The translations under genes were made by a program, and so were the position numbers. From Promerops cafer (taxonomy: Eukaryota; Chordata; Aves; Passeriformes; Nectariniidae): a stretch of DNA of 64,000 nt. Position 1 is the first letter of the stretch. Each line of letters starts with the position of its first letter. The notes under the pieces were generated by a model. It was not told the origin of the DNA, searched no databases, and worked only from the letters and a program-made list of their open reading frames with translations. Location of the stretch: assembly GCA_013398275.1 (NCBI GenBank), contig VZSE01005034.1, forward strand, positions 713,526-777,525, written 5' to 3'. Of this stretch, positions 14,377-26,329 are shown in pieces.

Positions 14377-15791
14377 TTTGTTTTTTTAATACTTATGTCA
14401 CTATTTTTCTCCAACTTCCCCCCTTCCCCACCAGCAGTTTTTGTTCTGCCACAGGTTTTGGAGATCTCTTGACCACTAGTGATTTTTCTCTTCAAAACAC
14501 TTCCCAACTTGGATTACAGCCACCTGCACTTTGAGGACATATCCAGCAGTTTCTAGGAGGTCTGGAAATTGCTCTTTTTGTGGACACACATGTAACAGAA
14601 CCTTTTCTGTTGTTTGCATACACTTATTCCCTTTTTTAACTGCCTTGTCTCTAACCATGTCACTCCCATGTGTCTCATCAGGTGCCTTTTGGCTTTAGCC
14701 GCTTTCTGTGAGAAAGCGAATTGTGGTCAGGCCACGCATCCCTGCACCCCTGACTCTTTCAAGCACTGTTCCCGTGAGTTAGCTGCGCCTGCAGGGGCCC
14801 ACAGGTACTGCCCTGTTTTTTGTTTTGTTTTGTGTCCTAGAGTGTGCCCTCAGTGACTGGGGGAGTTCTAGGGGCAGGTTGCTTGTCTTGTGGCTGACAG
14901 GATAGCAGGAGTGTGAGGGCAGGTGGGCTTCAGGCTAGATGCAGCTGATGCAGGCAGGAGGTGGGTGCAATGAATCAAGGAACATTTCTGTGCTAGGGGC
15001 CAGAGCTTCAGACTTTCCTCTACTTGTACCTATGAGCAGCACCAGGCTATTTGCAGGTACAGGCAGAGGTAAACTCCAGGTAAGTTGGGGCTGTGTTTTT
15101 GAGCTGGGCCAGTTGATTTGACAGTGTGTAGTGTCTTGTGTCCAGGCTGATCCATAAATTGTTAAAAGTAGCAACAACCACGTGCAGGTGGTGTGACTCT
15201 GTATCCTGCTATCAATAAGGTGCTCAGCTGATGTATCGGAAAGAAGAATCAGACCTTGAACTCACAGACCTGAGAATAGAAAATCCATAGATTCATCAAT
15301 GGGAATTTTTGTGTCAGCACCCCGTGATAGGTGCCCCCTGAAGTACTGTTTTTTGTCATTAGAATGCTGTCCAAAACCAGGATACGCTGATAGCCTCAGT
15401 TGTTACCATGTAAGAATTAAATGTCTTGGGGTCTTTCATAATCATTCTAGTCATAGCTTGGAAAAAAATTCTTGTTCATAAAAAGAATCTCCTACAGGCC
15501 ATCAACCTTAATAAGCTTGTTTATGGAATTATAAATTCATAAGCATCATAAAATTATAATGGAAAATCAGGAAAAATACTTCTTAGAAGTGTTTTTCACC
15601 TTGCTTGCAATTCTTTTCTGTAAAAGAGAGAAAACATGATTCTGTGGGGCTTTGGTAGGCGTGTAGATCCCACATATATCCTGTAGGCTCAGATTGGGAT
15701 AATTGAGGGGGAGAGAAGTGAATACTGACTGAGAAATTTGGCAAAGGGTTTATGTATTATTTACGCTCTAATTTCAAAGAAAGTTTAGAAG

Positions 15792-15844
15792 CAGTTGCAT
15801 ACTGCTTACAGTTGCATACAGTTGCATACAGTTGCATACAGTTG
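15792..15844. repeat. 10-bp tandem repeat (cagttgcata)n
   Basis: One unit cagttgcata lies at 15792-15801. A 7-base spacer follows, then three perfect head-to-tail units at 15809-15838 and a partial unit ending at 15844. The perfect identity of the three units points to recent expansion by slippage or unequal exchange. I see no transcript or protein context. Confidence 0.95.
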
Positions 15845-18800
15845 GGGACGCTGAAGTTTAAAATAGTTTCTTAAATGTAGAAGATCAAGTACTGTGGAAC
15901 ACATGTGTTTCTCAAATCAGGCTGTAAAATCTTTAATGGTGAGTGAAATGCATCAATATAATGTGCTGACATGTTTAGTTTAATTTCTTAGAACACACTT
16001 ATTATGCAGATGTTTCTTGCTGTTAATATAAGGGTATGAACAGGCATGTCTCAGTGTACTTTTGTGTAGACAAGCAAAATCCAGCTTCAGGGGTTTTTTG
16101 GGGCTGATCTTGGGCATATTGCCTTTTTTTTACATGGGACTTGCTGGTCAGAAGTTTTAGGGGAAAATTCTCTTAGACCACAGGTAGTTTGTGTAAGTTT
16201 AGAAAATTCCTGCTCAAGAGCCTTTAAATAAAGCATGCTGGGAAATGAACAATACCCAGAACTGTAGTCATTGACTCTGATCTTCCTTTGTGCATCACCA
16301 TCCCAGCAGTGCATAGTGATTCTTTTAGATTCATTATTGTCTTTTGCCTCTGTCTGGTTTCAAAATGTACATTATCACACATAATAAGCATTATTCTGGG
16401 TTAAAAGAAAGAATCGCTACTGACAGAACACAAGAAAAGGTATTTTAAGCTTCAGGTAATGGTTCTGAAGAAGTTCTGGAGAATGGAAATTCTTTAAATT
16501 GTCTAAAATATTCACTGACATAGAATTTAGGATTTTGGCCGTAGATGATTGTCAGGAAGAAATAAAAGTACTATGAAAGTCACCTGGTTTTTTTAACACT
16601 ATTTGACATTTATGAAAGGACAAATGAGCTTTGTCATGAAAGTACAGAACTGTTATCAAGTTTTTGGTTCTTATACAAACTTCCAGTAGAACTTTATAAA
16701 TGGCTTTAATCTATTCTTTTCCTCCTTTATTAATCTCCTTGCTTCTGTTACCACACTGTAAAATGGGGAAAATGTTACTTCTATGACACTTGCACATCTC
16801 TTTTGAGCTACAAACTTTTAAAATGGGCATTTTCCTTCAATTTGTTGATGTGGTCCTTCTGGCCTAGATACAAGTTGGATTTTTGGCTCTGAAACAGCAA
16901 TAAAATATTTGCTTAGATTTGTTTAGGTAAGCAGACCAATGACATCTTCTGAACACCACCAAATGCCAAAACGTGGCATTTAAAAAAATCTGTAGTTTTA
17001 ATACAAGTTTAAATAAAAATAGAAAGGCCTATACATTAAAAGGCCTACATTAAAATGAAAACACCAAGCTCTGCCTTTTATTATAGTGAGGTTGAACACC
17101 CATGATGATAAATTACACATGATAAACTTGTCAGGAAATTAAAACATTGAATAGTGGGCATCAAAATGCTGTCAGAGGAATCTTCTGTCCAGTGGGAACA
17201 TTTGCACTAGTGAAAGGATACCTGTGATAAGATATAATTTTAATTGGACTGTGTCATGGCAGGCTGACCAGATGCGAAAGAAAAACCCTAGGAAAATAAT
17301 AATATAAAAGGAAGGCGAGGAAATTATTTATATATCTTCCTATTTCCTTTAAATTAGCTGACAGTTTTAAATCACTTTGAAATGTTTTCTGTTCTAGATG
17401 TGGGGTTTGTTTGTTTGGGTTTTTTTTTATGGTCTTCTATGATCAGTACAGGGTCCTCTGATGAGGAGCTGGGTAAAAGTGGACAATGAGTGCAGTTCTC
17501 CCACTGAAGAAGAGGTAGGAAAGGCCTGCTGTAGGATTTCCCTGCAAAATTTCCTGTGAAAACTTCAGTGTTGTGGGCAATTGTGCAGAAGAATACACAA
17601 AATATTGACTCAAAAGCTTGAGTTAAAATCCCCCTGTGAAACCACAGTCTTAAGCCAACAAAACAACCCCCTGTGTAATCGTTTCTGGGCTCTGATGGTC
17701 TTTAGTGCAAAGACAGGGGACCTGGGATGTAAGCACCAGCCTCAGCTGTTATTTCAAATCCGCATGAGGAAGCTTCTGGGGCTGAGTCCCACACCTCAAG
17801 GACTAGGCAGCTAAGCCCAACCTAGTCTTATAGGAATGTTGTGAGAAACTTTTTCAGAGCTTTTTCAATTTTTTTTCTATTCCCATTACAAAACCACAAA
17901 TGATTTCCACCTTGTTTCTCTTTTGTGGACTCTTCAGCCAACTCATAGGTGAGACCCAAAATACAACTGGTGCATCAGACCTGAGTTCAGAACAGATTTT
18001 CTTCTGTTCTGCTTTGTGTGAGCTTGCATGTCTCCTGATGCACATCACTTGGTCAGAAACCACACAAGAACAAAGAAAAGCAATTTTGTCATTTTCTGCT
18101 TTCACAGAGTGTATACTAATATCTTCAGCAAAAAGCTATGTCTAATTCTGAATATAATCACTTTATCAAACGCTCTGCACTGCAAATCGCTGCAGCTCAT
18201 ATCCGTTTCACCAAAATGTGTATGCCTGTTGATTCCAAGGTTGTGCTTCATTGTTTGTTGTGCTGGCCCAGGATCAAGTTTTGTGTCTGTAAGACGAGCA
18301 TAACTTATTGAAAAAGGAGCTCTGCTTTATCGGTTATTGGTGAGTGTTGTCTGTTGTTTCTGGTGAGGGTACTCGGTTCTCTTCCATGTTAGGGGAGTGA
18401 ATATGTACATTGCTGTATTGGGAGCTTGTTGAACTAAAATAATTTAAAAAACCTGACCCAAACAGATGTACTGGACCATCAAGAAATGGATGTAATATGG
18501 TATAAAGAAAGATTCTACCATGTGAGTTCTTCTCCAAAATAAAATGTGTCATTTTGGTAGTTATGATACTTTTCATTGATGCCTTTATTTTGTTTTGAGA
18601 CTCAACATTTGGCAAAAATAATTTGAGCCACTTAAAACATCATACTACAATGAGGAGTAATTGAAGCAAGGAAAGTCAAACAGCCGCAGCAATAATAATA
18701 AAGCTTATATTATTTATAGAAACTCATAAAAAAACTACAGATACACTTCTGTGTTGATTAGCACCATACCTTTTTTGAAACAACATGAAGTAAATTTGAG

Positions 18801-19011
18801 AATTTGGCCCTAGGGCTTGAAAATAGGTCTGTTACAGGGTCAGCTTCCTCCTTCAAAAGTGCATGCATTATGCACATTATTTAGAAAAAATCAGTGCTAA
18901 AGACAAGGGAAAAGAAATTGAAAAGAAATTTGGACTTCTGCAGATCGTGGTGTGGCCTGAGGTGGGGGATGCACCACCACACACAGAGAGCAGAGGCAGA
19001 AGGTGTAAAGG

Positions 19012-19060
19012 TCTACTGTCTTGCACTCTACTACTCTACTGTCTACTACTTGTACTACTC
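19012..19060. repeat. CTACT-rich degenerate tandem patch
   Basis: The words ctact and ctactgtc recur with irregular spacing over about 50 bases. This looks like a degenerate simple repeat. It produces a Leu/Tyr-rich translation on the plus strand that should not be read as a transmembrane segment. Confidence 0.7.
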
Positions 19061-20039
19061 ATTTTGCCCGAGCAAAATGGATCCTTTTCTGCAAGAGAGC
19101 ATCTAGTCTTTCTCATCAAGCTCCTACTGCTTAGGAGTATCTTCTCTTGGCTTTTTATAAGTTTCCTTCAGTGAGGCTGCCATGACCTCTCAGATCGCTT
19201 GTGTCTCACAGTCGAACTCTGTATGATTATATAGATGTGTATACATATATATACACTTGTGTACCTATTTTAGTTTTTCAAAGTTGCGTAAGGGGCTCTT
19301 TCCCCCTTCTGCTAATTTCTCCCTGCCAGTCTCTGAGTTTCTGACAATCTTGCCCATTCTGTGCTGCTAGCTATGTTTGGTGAAGAAGTAACTCCTTGAA
19401 CATTGGCACTATTGACTGTTCTGCTGCACTTTCCAGCATGTGCCGTGTGGTGTGACTTTTTCAAAAATTCAGGAGGAAAGAACAAATACGGCAGTAGGCC
19501 CAGTGGAAATCTGGAGAATCTGGAAAAGCTTATAGTGTGCCTATGCTCACTTATAGCCACTTCACATTTGTCTGTGGGTTGTGGGCTGGATCTGAATACT
19601 GTGCTGTGGACAAACACTGTGGATGTGTTTTACACTTGCACTCTATTTGTAAATCATCTTGGCTTAATTTCAAAAGCTCTTTTAGAACAAAAAAAGTGTC
19701 TCTTTCACTTAATATAGAACAGTGCAAAAATCATCCTTAGAACCATTCAATGGAATGGAAAAAGCCAACCAGAGCTGCACAGCAGTGTTTGCTCTTGGTG
19801 AAGCCAGGAGGGAGAGGTGTGGAGGGTGAGGTACTCCCTGCCTCCCCATCAAACGGCATGTGGCAGGTTGCCCTCGGTGGCCGTGAGCCCTCTGCCACAG
19901 CAATTATTTTAAAATGATTGTTTTCTCAGACCAAATACTGCGGCACGAGTGTAGGTCCCTTACTGGTGCCACATTCAATTAGAAGGACACAGCTGAGGCA
20001 CTCAGGGGGCCTGCAGTGCCCTGTCTGATCTCATCACTT

Positions 20040-20370
20040 GGCAGAGAGCAGCCTCGGGGGCTGGCTCTGCTGCCAGGTGGCCCAAGCGCATTGCCCGTCC
20101 CAGGGTGGCTCGCTGGGGTGGTCTCTGTGCCAGGGCAGCGTATGGCAGTGAGGGGTGGCTGTGGTGGGGCTGGCAGGTGGCCGCAGTGTGGGGGCTCAGC
20201 CCGGGTGTGGTTGGGGTAGCGGTGAGCTCGGATCACCCCGATGAGTGCGCAGATGTCATTTTCCGCACTACGGGTCACGGCGTGTGACAGACACCCTGTG
20301 CTGTTGCACAGCAAGGCACGGCTTTAGGAACGGGGGCAGCAGCCCGAGGGCTCGTCTGAAATTGGTTCTT
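20040..20370. promoter_or_regulatory. GC- and CpG-rich islet
   Basis: By eye this 330-base stretch is about 60-65% G+C and holds roughly 20 CpG dinucleotides, while the flanking kilobases are AT-rich and nearly CpG-free. The plus strand is G-heavy, with several runs of three to five G. It is short for a classical CpG island but has the same character. It could be a promoter or alternative first exon of a nearby transcript, a regulatory element kept unmethylated, or a GC-biased conversion hotspot. Short overlapping frames on both strands here (67-111 codons) arise because GC-rich DNA has few stop codons. No TATA box or defined start site is evident. Confidence 0.45.
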
Positions 20371-21000
20371 CTGCAGAAAACCATGTGTTGAGGATGGTGC
20401 ACCTGTGGGCATACAGGGAATGAGCCATCTGACTTTCCTGCTTATTGTTTCTCATTCCTTGTCTTTGATTTGGTTGTTTAGTTTTGTTGTTTTTTTTTGC
20501 CCCCACTTACTCAAAACTCACCTCAGAAAGTGGCCATGTGAGCCTACAGTACACACTGCAGGGTTGCACTGGTGAGCTGAGATCTCTCCTGTGATTATTT
20601 TTTCATAGTGGGGTAGAAAATTTGAAAGCAAATGGTTAACATTGTGTCAAGTTAGGGGCAATTATGATGTCTTTGATAGGGTGAACATGACTGTCATTTT
20701 AGAAATTAGTTCGTCAACAAACTGAAATTCAGATCAGAAGTAGACATGAGTAATTCTTTAAAAGTTTGTCATGAGGAGTGAGAAGAAAAAACTGATAGAA
20801 AACATTTACAGAATCACAGAATTGTTGATAAGAAGTAGTTTCTTAGTTTCTTAAGCTTTAAAGAGTTGAAAATTGGGTTTCGACTTGAATTTTTGGCTAT
20901 GCCTCAAGTTACTGGGTTGAATGGTATGAGTGCCATGGCATGTATTACTATTACATGGCAGATTCATTGGATTATCTCGGGAAAATCTTGCTTGGAAAGT

Positions 21001-21060
21001 TTTGGGTTTTTTTTTCAAAACTGCCAAAAAAGCCCCAAGCCAAAACAAAAAAAACCCAAA
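21001..21060. repeat. 14-bp inverted repeat, T-rich arm and A-rich arm
   Basis: The arm at 21001-21014 (TTTGGG plus eight T) is exactly the reverse complement of 21047-21060 (eight A plus CCCAAA), with a loop of about 32 bases. The plus-strand arm belongs to a 15-base word that recurs elsewhere in the window. Possible readings are two oppositely oriented copies of a simple motif or a small fold-back element. I see no terminal target duplication. Confidence 0.8.
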
Positions 21061-21575
21061 CCAACCCAAAGAAGAGAAAAATTTTAAAACTCTGCTAAGT
21101 GTTAAAAAAAAAAAAAACCCTCAAAAGGAACAGCTTTCTGAATTTAGCATAAAGAACAGGCCATTTTCAGAATAAAGAGGAATGTGCTTTTTTTTTTCTT
21201 TTTGTAATTGCTTATTTACAGTGGTATCTGTGGTTACTGTTGGAAAGGTAAAATGAACACACTGCAATTTATTACTAGTGCTGGCAACTGAGATTTAGAT
21301 TGTATTTCAGATGTCTAATCTGTGTCAGTAACTTGTCAACGTTAACACTGTTGGTAGAACTGATCATTGTGCCTATCAAATGTGTGTATTTTGTGGTCTT
21401 TACCTCCCTTTTGAATACTCTTAGCTTTGACTGTCATCCTATAAAGTTATCTACAAAGGAAAATATCATGGAAGCATTTTAAAAAACTATACATTGCCTG
21501 GAAAACCACATAAAATAAATGTCCATGAAGGGACAATTCTTCAATATTCAGCCAGCGTTCAGCGCAATTTATTGT

Positions 21576-21607
21576 GTTCATTTAAAATGATTTTTAATTA
21601 AATGAAC
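21576..21607. repeat. 10-bp perfect inverted repeat
   Basis: GTTCATTTAA at 21576-21585 pairs perfectly with TTAAATGAAC at 21598-21607 across a 12-base AT-rich loop. It sits in an AT-rich stretch with several homeodomain-like TAAT cores. A structure this short can arise by chance in AT-rich DNA. Confidence 0.7.
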
Positions 21608-24600
21608 TTGCAATTTCCCATGTATATACAGTGTACAATTAGAGCAGTGATATGTTTTTAGGATAAACTCTTGTTGATAAATTGCATAACAAGGTATGAT
21701 GAATGATTCTTCAACACAAAAATTCAGAAAATACAACTTGCTTAGATATACCTTTATTTTTTGGAAAAGAATTTGTTTTGTTACATGAAAACATAAGCCA
21801 CTTATTAGTAATTAAATAAATAAAATTTAAAGGGACCGTGTTAGCCCTTGACCCCAGCAGAGCTGCAACATGAAAAGCATCTTTGGCCACAGTGATTAAA
21901 AACCGGGAATTCCAGGATAGGATAAAAATGAATCTATGTTTGAGTCACTTTGTGTTCCTGAAACATTGTTGCTCTCTCTGTAGATATCTTTTTGCTGTCT
22001 CCTACCCCTTACTGCATTTCAAATGAAGTGTTTTTTTCTCTCAACCTGTAAAAATGAACAGTCCTGGAAGGAAGAATATGAAAACAAATTCTTCTTTGGG
22101 CAAAAAAGACTAAATGCAGTTAAAATGTAGTGAAGTCCTGTTCGGGTGACTTAAAGAGTAGGCTTTGAATAAGTCAGTTGAACAGGAAAATATTTCACTG
22201 GAAGTGGTGATGATATAGTACAGCACTGAGTCAAAATGAGAGCTCTGGTTTAGTTGCCATTATGGTATTCTTTAAACAGGATTATCTTTAATAGTGTGAC
22301 ATTATTCACATTATATTCTTCCAAACTATCCAGTTCAAAAAAGTTTAGCACTACATCATTTGACAGTAATGATGCAGAGCATTTCTGTTATAAAATTGAC
22401 AGTGCATATCACTTAAGGGCATTTTACCTTATGAATACCCTGAGCTTCACGATGTGGTGTTACCACTTCTGTGGAAACCACTGGCTGCTTTTCTTACTTC
22501 TATGAGGAGCAGAGAAGCCTCTCTTGGGTACCATGACTGCAAATATGGAAAAAGAAAAAGAGGGGGAAAATCCAAACAGAACATCCCCAAAGTCCAACAT
22601 TCCTTTTCAATGATTCTAATTCGGGAATGGGCTTAAGTACACTTCATATTTTAATTGATTGTGGTTGTGCTGGTTGCCTGTAATGGCTGCTTCACCAGTA
22701 TTTGCTGAAATTATTCAAAAGTGCAAACCCAAATCCCAGAGTCAACCATCCTTGACTTGTCCTTGAGACTGTGGAACCTGAAGCTCTGTGGCTTACTTCC
22801 CTTCCTTTTGGTAGGATTGCGTCATTTGGGAGAAAACCAGGCATGGCCAAAATACATCCTAGGACCAAGAAGTCCAATCTTCTGATATTGAATCTTTGCA
22901 ACTTCCAGCAGAACCTGCAGTGCCTTCTCCAGTGTATTCATCATTTCACAGCATCAGGCAGCAAATGGGGGTACGTTTGCTGCTGTCTACAATGAGAACT
23001 TGTCCTTATGTGATAGGCATAAGGCTGCAGACTCTGCTGTCTGCCTGCCCTCTGTAGAGAAATCCCCAGTATTGGTCAGCAGTCAAAGAACAAACGGCAG
23101 GCTTTCAAAGTAGTGAAGTAATAGGAGAACCTAAATAATACAAGTGAGTGCAATACAGATGCTTTTTTATCTCTCTGGGAAATGTCAAAATGTTAGTTTC
23201 ACTCTTTTAGTGCTGAAAGTGTTGAAGAAAATTCCAGCATCAGTTTTGTCTCGATTCTTTACAAACTCAAGTGCTTCTCTTCTGCCCACCTCCACATTCA
23301 TCCATCCACATACACGTTTCCCATATATCCACCTCTCCTGTTTACACATCATTCAAAGCTCTATTTTAACCCATTACACAGCTAATGGGAAAAGTATAAA
23401 AAACCCCATATTTAGAGCAGAGGCATTTTAGATATCCCACACTACCTCAGAGTATATGAATTTTTAATGCATTTTCAAAGTTTTCTTCTCAGCTGTCAAG
23501 TTGAGTTATATGGGTTTGTAGTACTCCCTGCTGTAGCTGGGGGAGTGGTTGGTGAGGAGCTCTGGTTAATAATCTGTGGTGTTGTCTTAGATTGAAGGCA
23601 ACTTAAATTCGTAAGAGATCTTGATACTCTTTTTCTAGATGAGAGAGTTGAATGTAACACAGCGAAATGTACAGCCTGTATTGCAGTGATACAGTATTCC
23701 AGCACCGAAATGCCAAGGAGGTTCTTCCCACTAGTTCAACACATGGAAGAATTGAGAAATAGAAAATTACAGTGGCATTTCCTCCCTCTGAGGAGGTGAA
23801 GGTCAAGTAAGAATATTAATATGTAATGTAAAAAATAGTGTCTAGTAGTCAGATGCAGTGCACCAAGGAGAATTTTGGCTTTTTTTATTCTCTTTTTTTT
23901 TTCTGGAGAAAAGAATTCTTTAAATAGTGGGAGTATGGTAAAAACTCACCACAGAGGTTGGTAGAATTTGATACCACACAGGAGGGGAGAGTATGCAAAG
24001 TGCATTATCTACTGCAATATACATTACTACCACATACTAGAACAGACTGGCAAGTGGTAAATTGATATTCTGACAGTTTCATGTTCAGCAATAAGAAACA
24101 GAGAATTTGGCCCCTTGCTATGTTGTCGGAAGGAACAAGACACTCCAGTAACAAAACTTAGTACTTTCAGTAGCTGTGTGATAGATAACCTATAGTCCTT
24201 CTCTGTGTGTGGGCAAATACAGAGATGCCAATTCCTGAAGTGATGTAGCCATGCATACCCCTGAGCAAAACATGGCAGGAAGCAAGGTGAGTACCAAGGA
24301 CCAAAGGCAAATTTACTGTGATCTCAGCAAATACAATACTGTATCTAGTCAAGACATAAATATTCAGAGAGTGGCAGAAATTATCAATATGGATGACTGG
24401 AAAACTACAGGAGGAAATGAAGACCGGGAGAGATGCAGTCAAGATGTTTACCATTTTTTTTAAAGAAAAGTTTTGACAAAAAACCATTCCACTGGGATCT
24501 AACATCTCATTTCCAAGAAATCCCTTGGGATAAATCAGAAGTGTTAGCTCTGAAAGAGAAGGTATAGGAGGTAAAAGAAAAAATACAAGGAAGTTTTTTA

Positions 24601-24874
24601 AAGAAAACTGAGATCAAGAGTGGAAGGAAAATTACATAGGATGTAAATATGAATAATAAATGGCTGTACAAATGTAATTTATAAGAAACAAGAGGTTGAT
24701 GAGAGAGACTGCAGGCACTGTGGGGCCATAAGGAAACTTTTCACAGAAGATGTGATATTTATATGAAACAATGACAGAGTCAATGTTCACTGTGCTGATT
24801 GGCAAGGAGGCTTTGGAGGCTTTGTGTTTTGAATCATAAACATGATTTTATTTTCAATGTGATCTGTATATCTT

Positions 24875-25007
24875 ATCCCTGGAGGTGTTCAGGGCCATGC
24901 TGGATAGGGCCCTGAGCAGCCCGGTCTAGTGAAAGTCATCTCTGCCTATGGCAGGGTGGTTGGAATTCCATGGTCCAACCCAAACTATTCTGTGACAGTA
25001 TGATTTT
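24875..25007 (+). mobile_element. CR1 LINE, 5'-truncated 3' end
   Basis: The order of words matches the 3' end of avian CR1: a segment reading ccctggaggtgttcagggcc, then a 'gccctgagcagcc' block, a 'tggcagggtggttgga' block, and finally 'gtccaacccaaactattctg' leading to a tgatttta tail. It is therefore in plus orientation. Compared with the family, the usual segment of about 16 bases between the Gly-rich block and 'ccaaccc' is missing, and several substitutions are present, so the copy is old. It carries only about 130 bases of a roughly 4.5-kb element and cannot be mobile. CR1 copies are usually 5'-truncated like this. Confidence 0.88.
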
Positions 25008-26329
25008 ATGTGGTTTGCTGGGTAGTTGGGAAAATAACTTCTTCCACTCAGCTTTACATGTTCAAGTATCAATTGATGAAAACAGAGGACATCATGAAAC
25101 TTACTGAAAGACTTTTGTCTTCATCTTGCTTCTAAGTAGAAATAGTAATGAGCAAAACTCCAGTTGTGGAAAATGCCTTTACTTCAGGAGGATTTAAAAG
25201 CCTGGCAGAGAACAGGGTAAGGGTATTATAATTTTAATTCAAATGCATAATTTAGGATAAGTTGGGTTTTGTTCTGGTGGTTTTTTTGTTAAATTTAAAA
25301 ACAGTTTTGGGGCCTGGCTTGAGGAATATTGGATCTGTGGAGTACTGGCCTTGAAAATAGAGATTTGATCCAGTCCTTAGATCACAGCTTTTAGTACTTG
25401 CAATGTTTCTTCTACAACCATAGTAGCCCAGGACTACAGATGTCTGCCTATTAATCCTAGAGGATAGATAAAACCTCAGTAAATCTTCTGGAAATGTCAG
25501 CTGGATCTCAAGATATGAAAGGAGAGCAGAAAACAGATAAATGTGTAGAATTGAGATGACTTTTAAATGTGATCCAAGTCTACAAACCTTGGATCAGGAT
25601 ACAGGAAGCTGAAGGTAGAAACTTAGGTATTTAGGTTGGTGATTTCAGCACTGAAGTTCACTGAATTTTAGATTTATGTTGCATAAGTACAATATCCAGA
25701 AGCTAATTAGACTTGCTGGTTGTACAGCATTAAAGTAAATGAAGCTGCATTATTAAAGTACCTTAATATAGATACAGAAGTCAACTTCTAGGCAAATGTA
25801 ATAACAGACTTCTGTAGAGTGTGATTTAATCAAAATATGCTCACTTGGTCCTAAGAGTTTTCTCTTTAATCCCTGAAGCTTTGACCCTCCTGTATGACAC
25901 ACTGCTGATTTGCTATAGAATCTGAACTCTTAAAAGCCTTAGAGAGATATTGGCCAAACTGGTAATTTAACTGCCAGCATTGTAACATAATATGAACCTG
26001 CTGAGAATAATAGATTGATTATCTGCTAATTCAAGATAAATAAGATTTCTTTTAGCTTAAACCATGATACTAGAGTTTAAAGCAGCTTTTTTTCCTATTT
26101 ATTTTCTTTGCAGAGTGTGTGTGTGTGTTTATGCACAGGAATAGGAAAAGGGAGATTCCTCAAGATGTGATCAGTTATTGCTTGTGAATGCACCGTGATG
26201 TAAAGGTTTTAGCTGGAAAAGAACTGCAGGATAAATGAGAAAATGGCATATGTGCACATGTAACCTTTGAATTAGAAAAGATTCAAGCCACTAATTAAAA
26301 TAAAGTTGGGGAAAAGCTGGACAGATACA
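25008..26329. other. Unique sequence between two CR1 fragments
   Basis: Nothing coding is recognised. A (GT)7 tract lies at 26115-26128. The flanking CR1 pieces (a 3' end upstream and an RT piece downstream, both plus strand) are in the wrong order to be a single intact copy. Confidence 0.6.
26115..26128. repeat. (GT)7 microsatellite
   Basis: Seven consecutive GT units are seen directly. Confidence 0.9.

Larger units (their letters stand above)
14376..19980. other. Unique non-coding sequence with small tandem repeats
   Basis: No gene is recognised. The stretch holds a 10-bp tandem repeat at 15792-15844, a CTACT-rich patch at 19012-19060, a tttgggttttttttt motif at 17414-17428 and an octamer ATTTGCAT at 14105-14112. 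Frames of about 100 codons at 18863-19174 and 19403-19717 (plus strand) show no domain and no codon-use signal that I can see. Confidence 0.6.
20380..24873. other. Unique AT-rich non-coding sequence
   Basis: No coding region is recognised. The stretch includes a T/A-rich hairpin at 21001-21060, a 14-A run at 21104-21117, a 10-T run at 21188-21197 and an inverted repeat at 21576-21607. Sequence at 24540-24790 has a faint resemblance to the middle of a CR1-type ORF2 but is too decayed to annotate as such. I see no splice-flanked exon. Confidence 0.55.

Noticed and set aside
19945..19960. 'cggcacgag', resembling a cDNA-library adapter
   Set aside because: Nine bases inside otherwise continuous genomic sequence, without the rest of the adapter or an insert boundary.
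19979..20314. 111-codon minus-strand and 60-67-codon plus-strand frames in the GC-rich islet
   Set aside because: GC-rich DNA has few stop codons, so frames stay open on both strands. None contains a known motif.
20812..20832. CR1-like tail word 'cagaatcacagaattgtt'
   Set aside because: Only about 18 bases match the CR1 terminal repeat and the sequence beyond shows no CR1 order.
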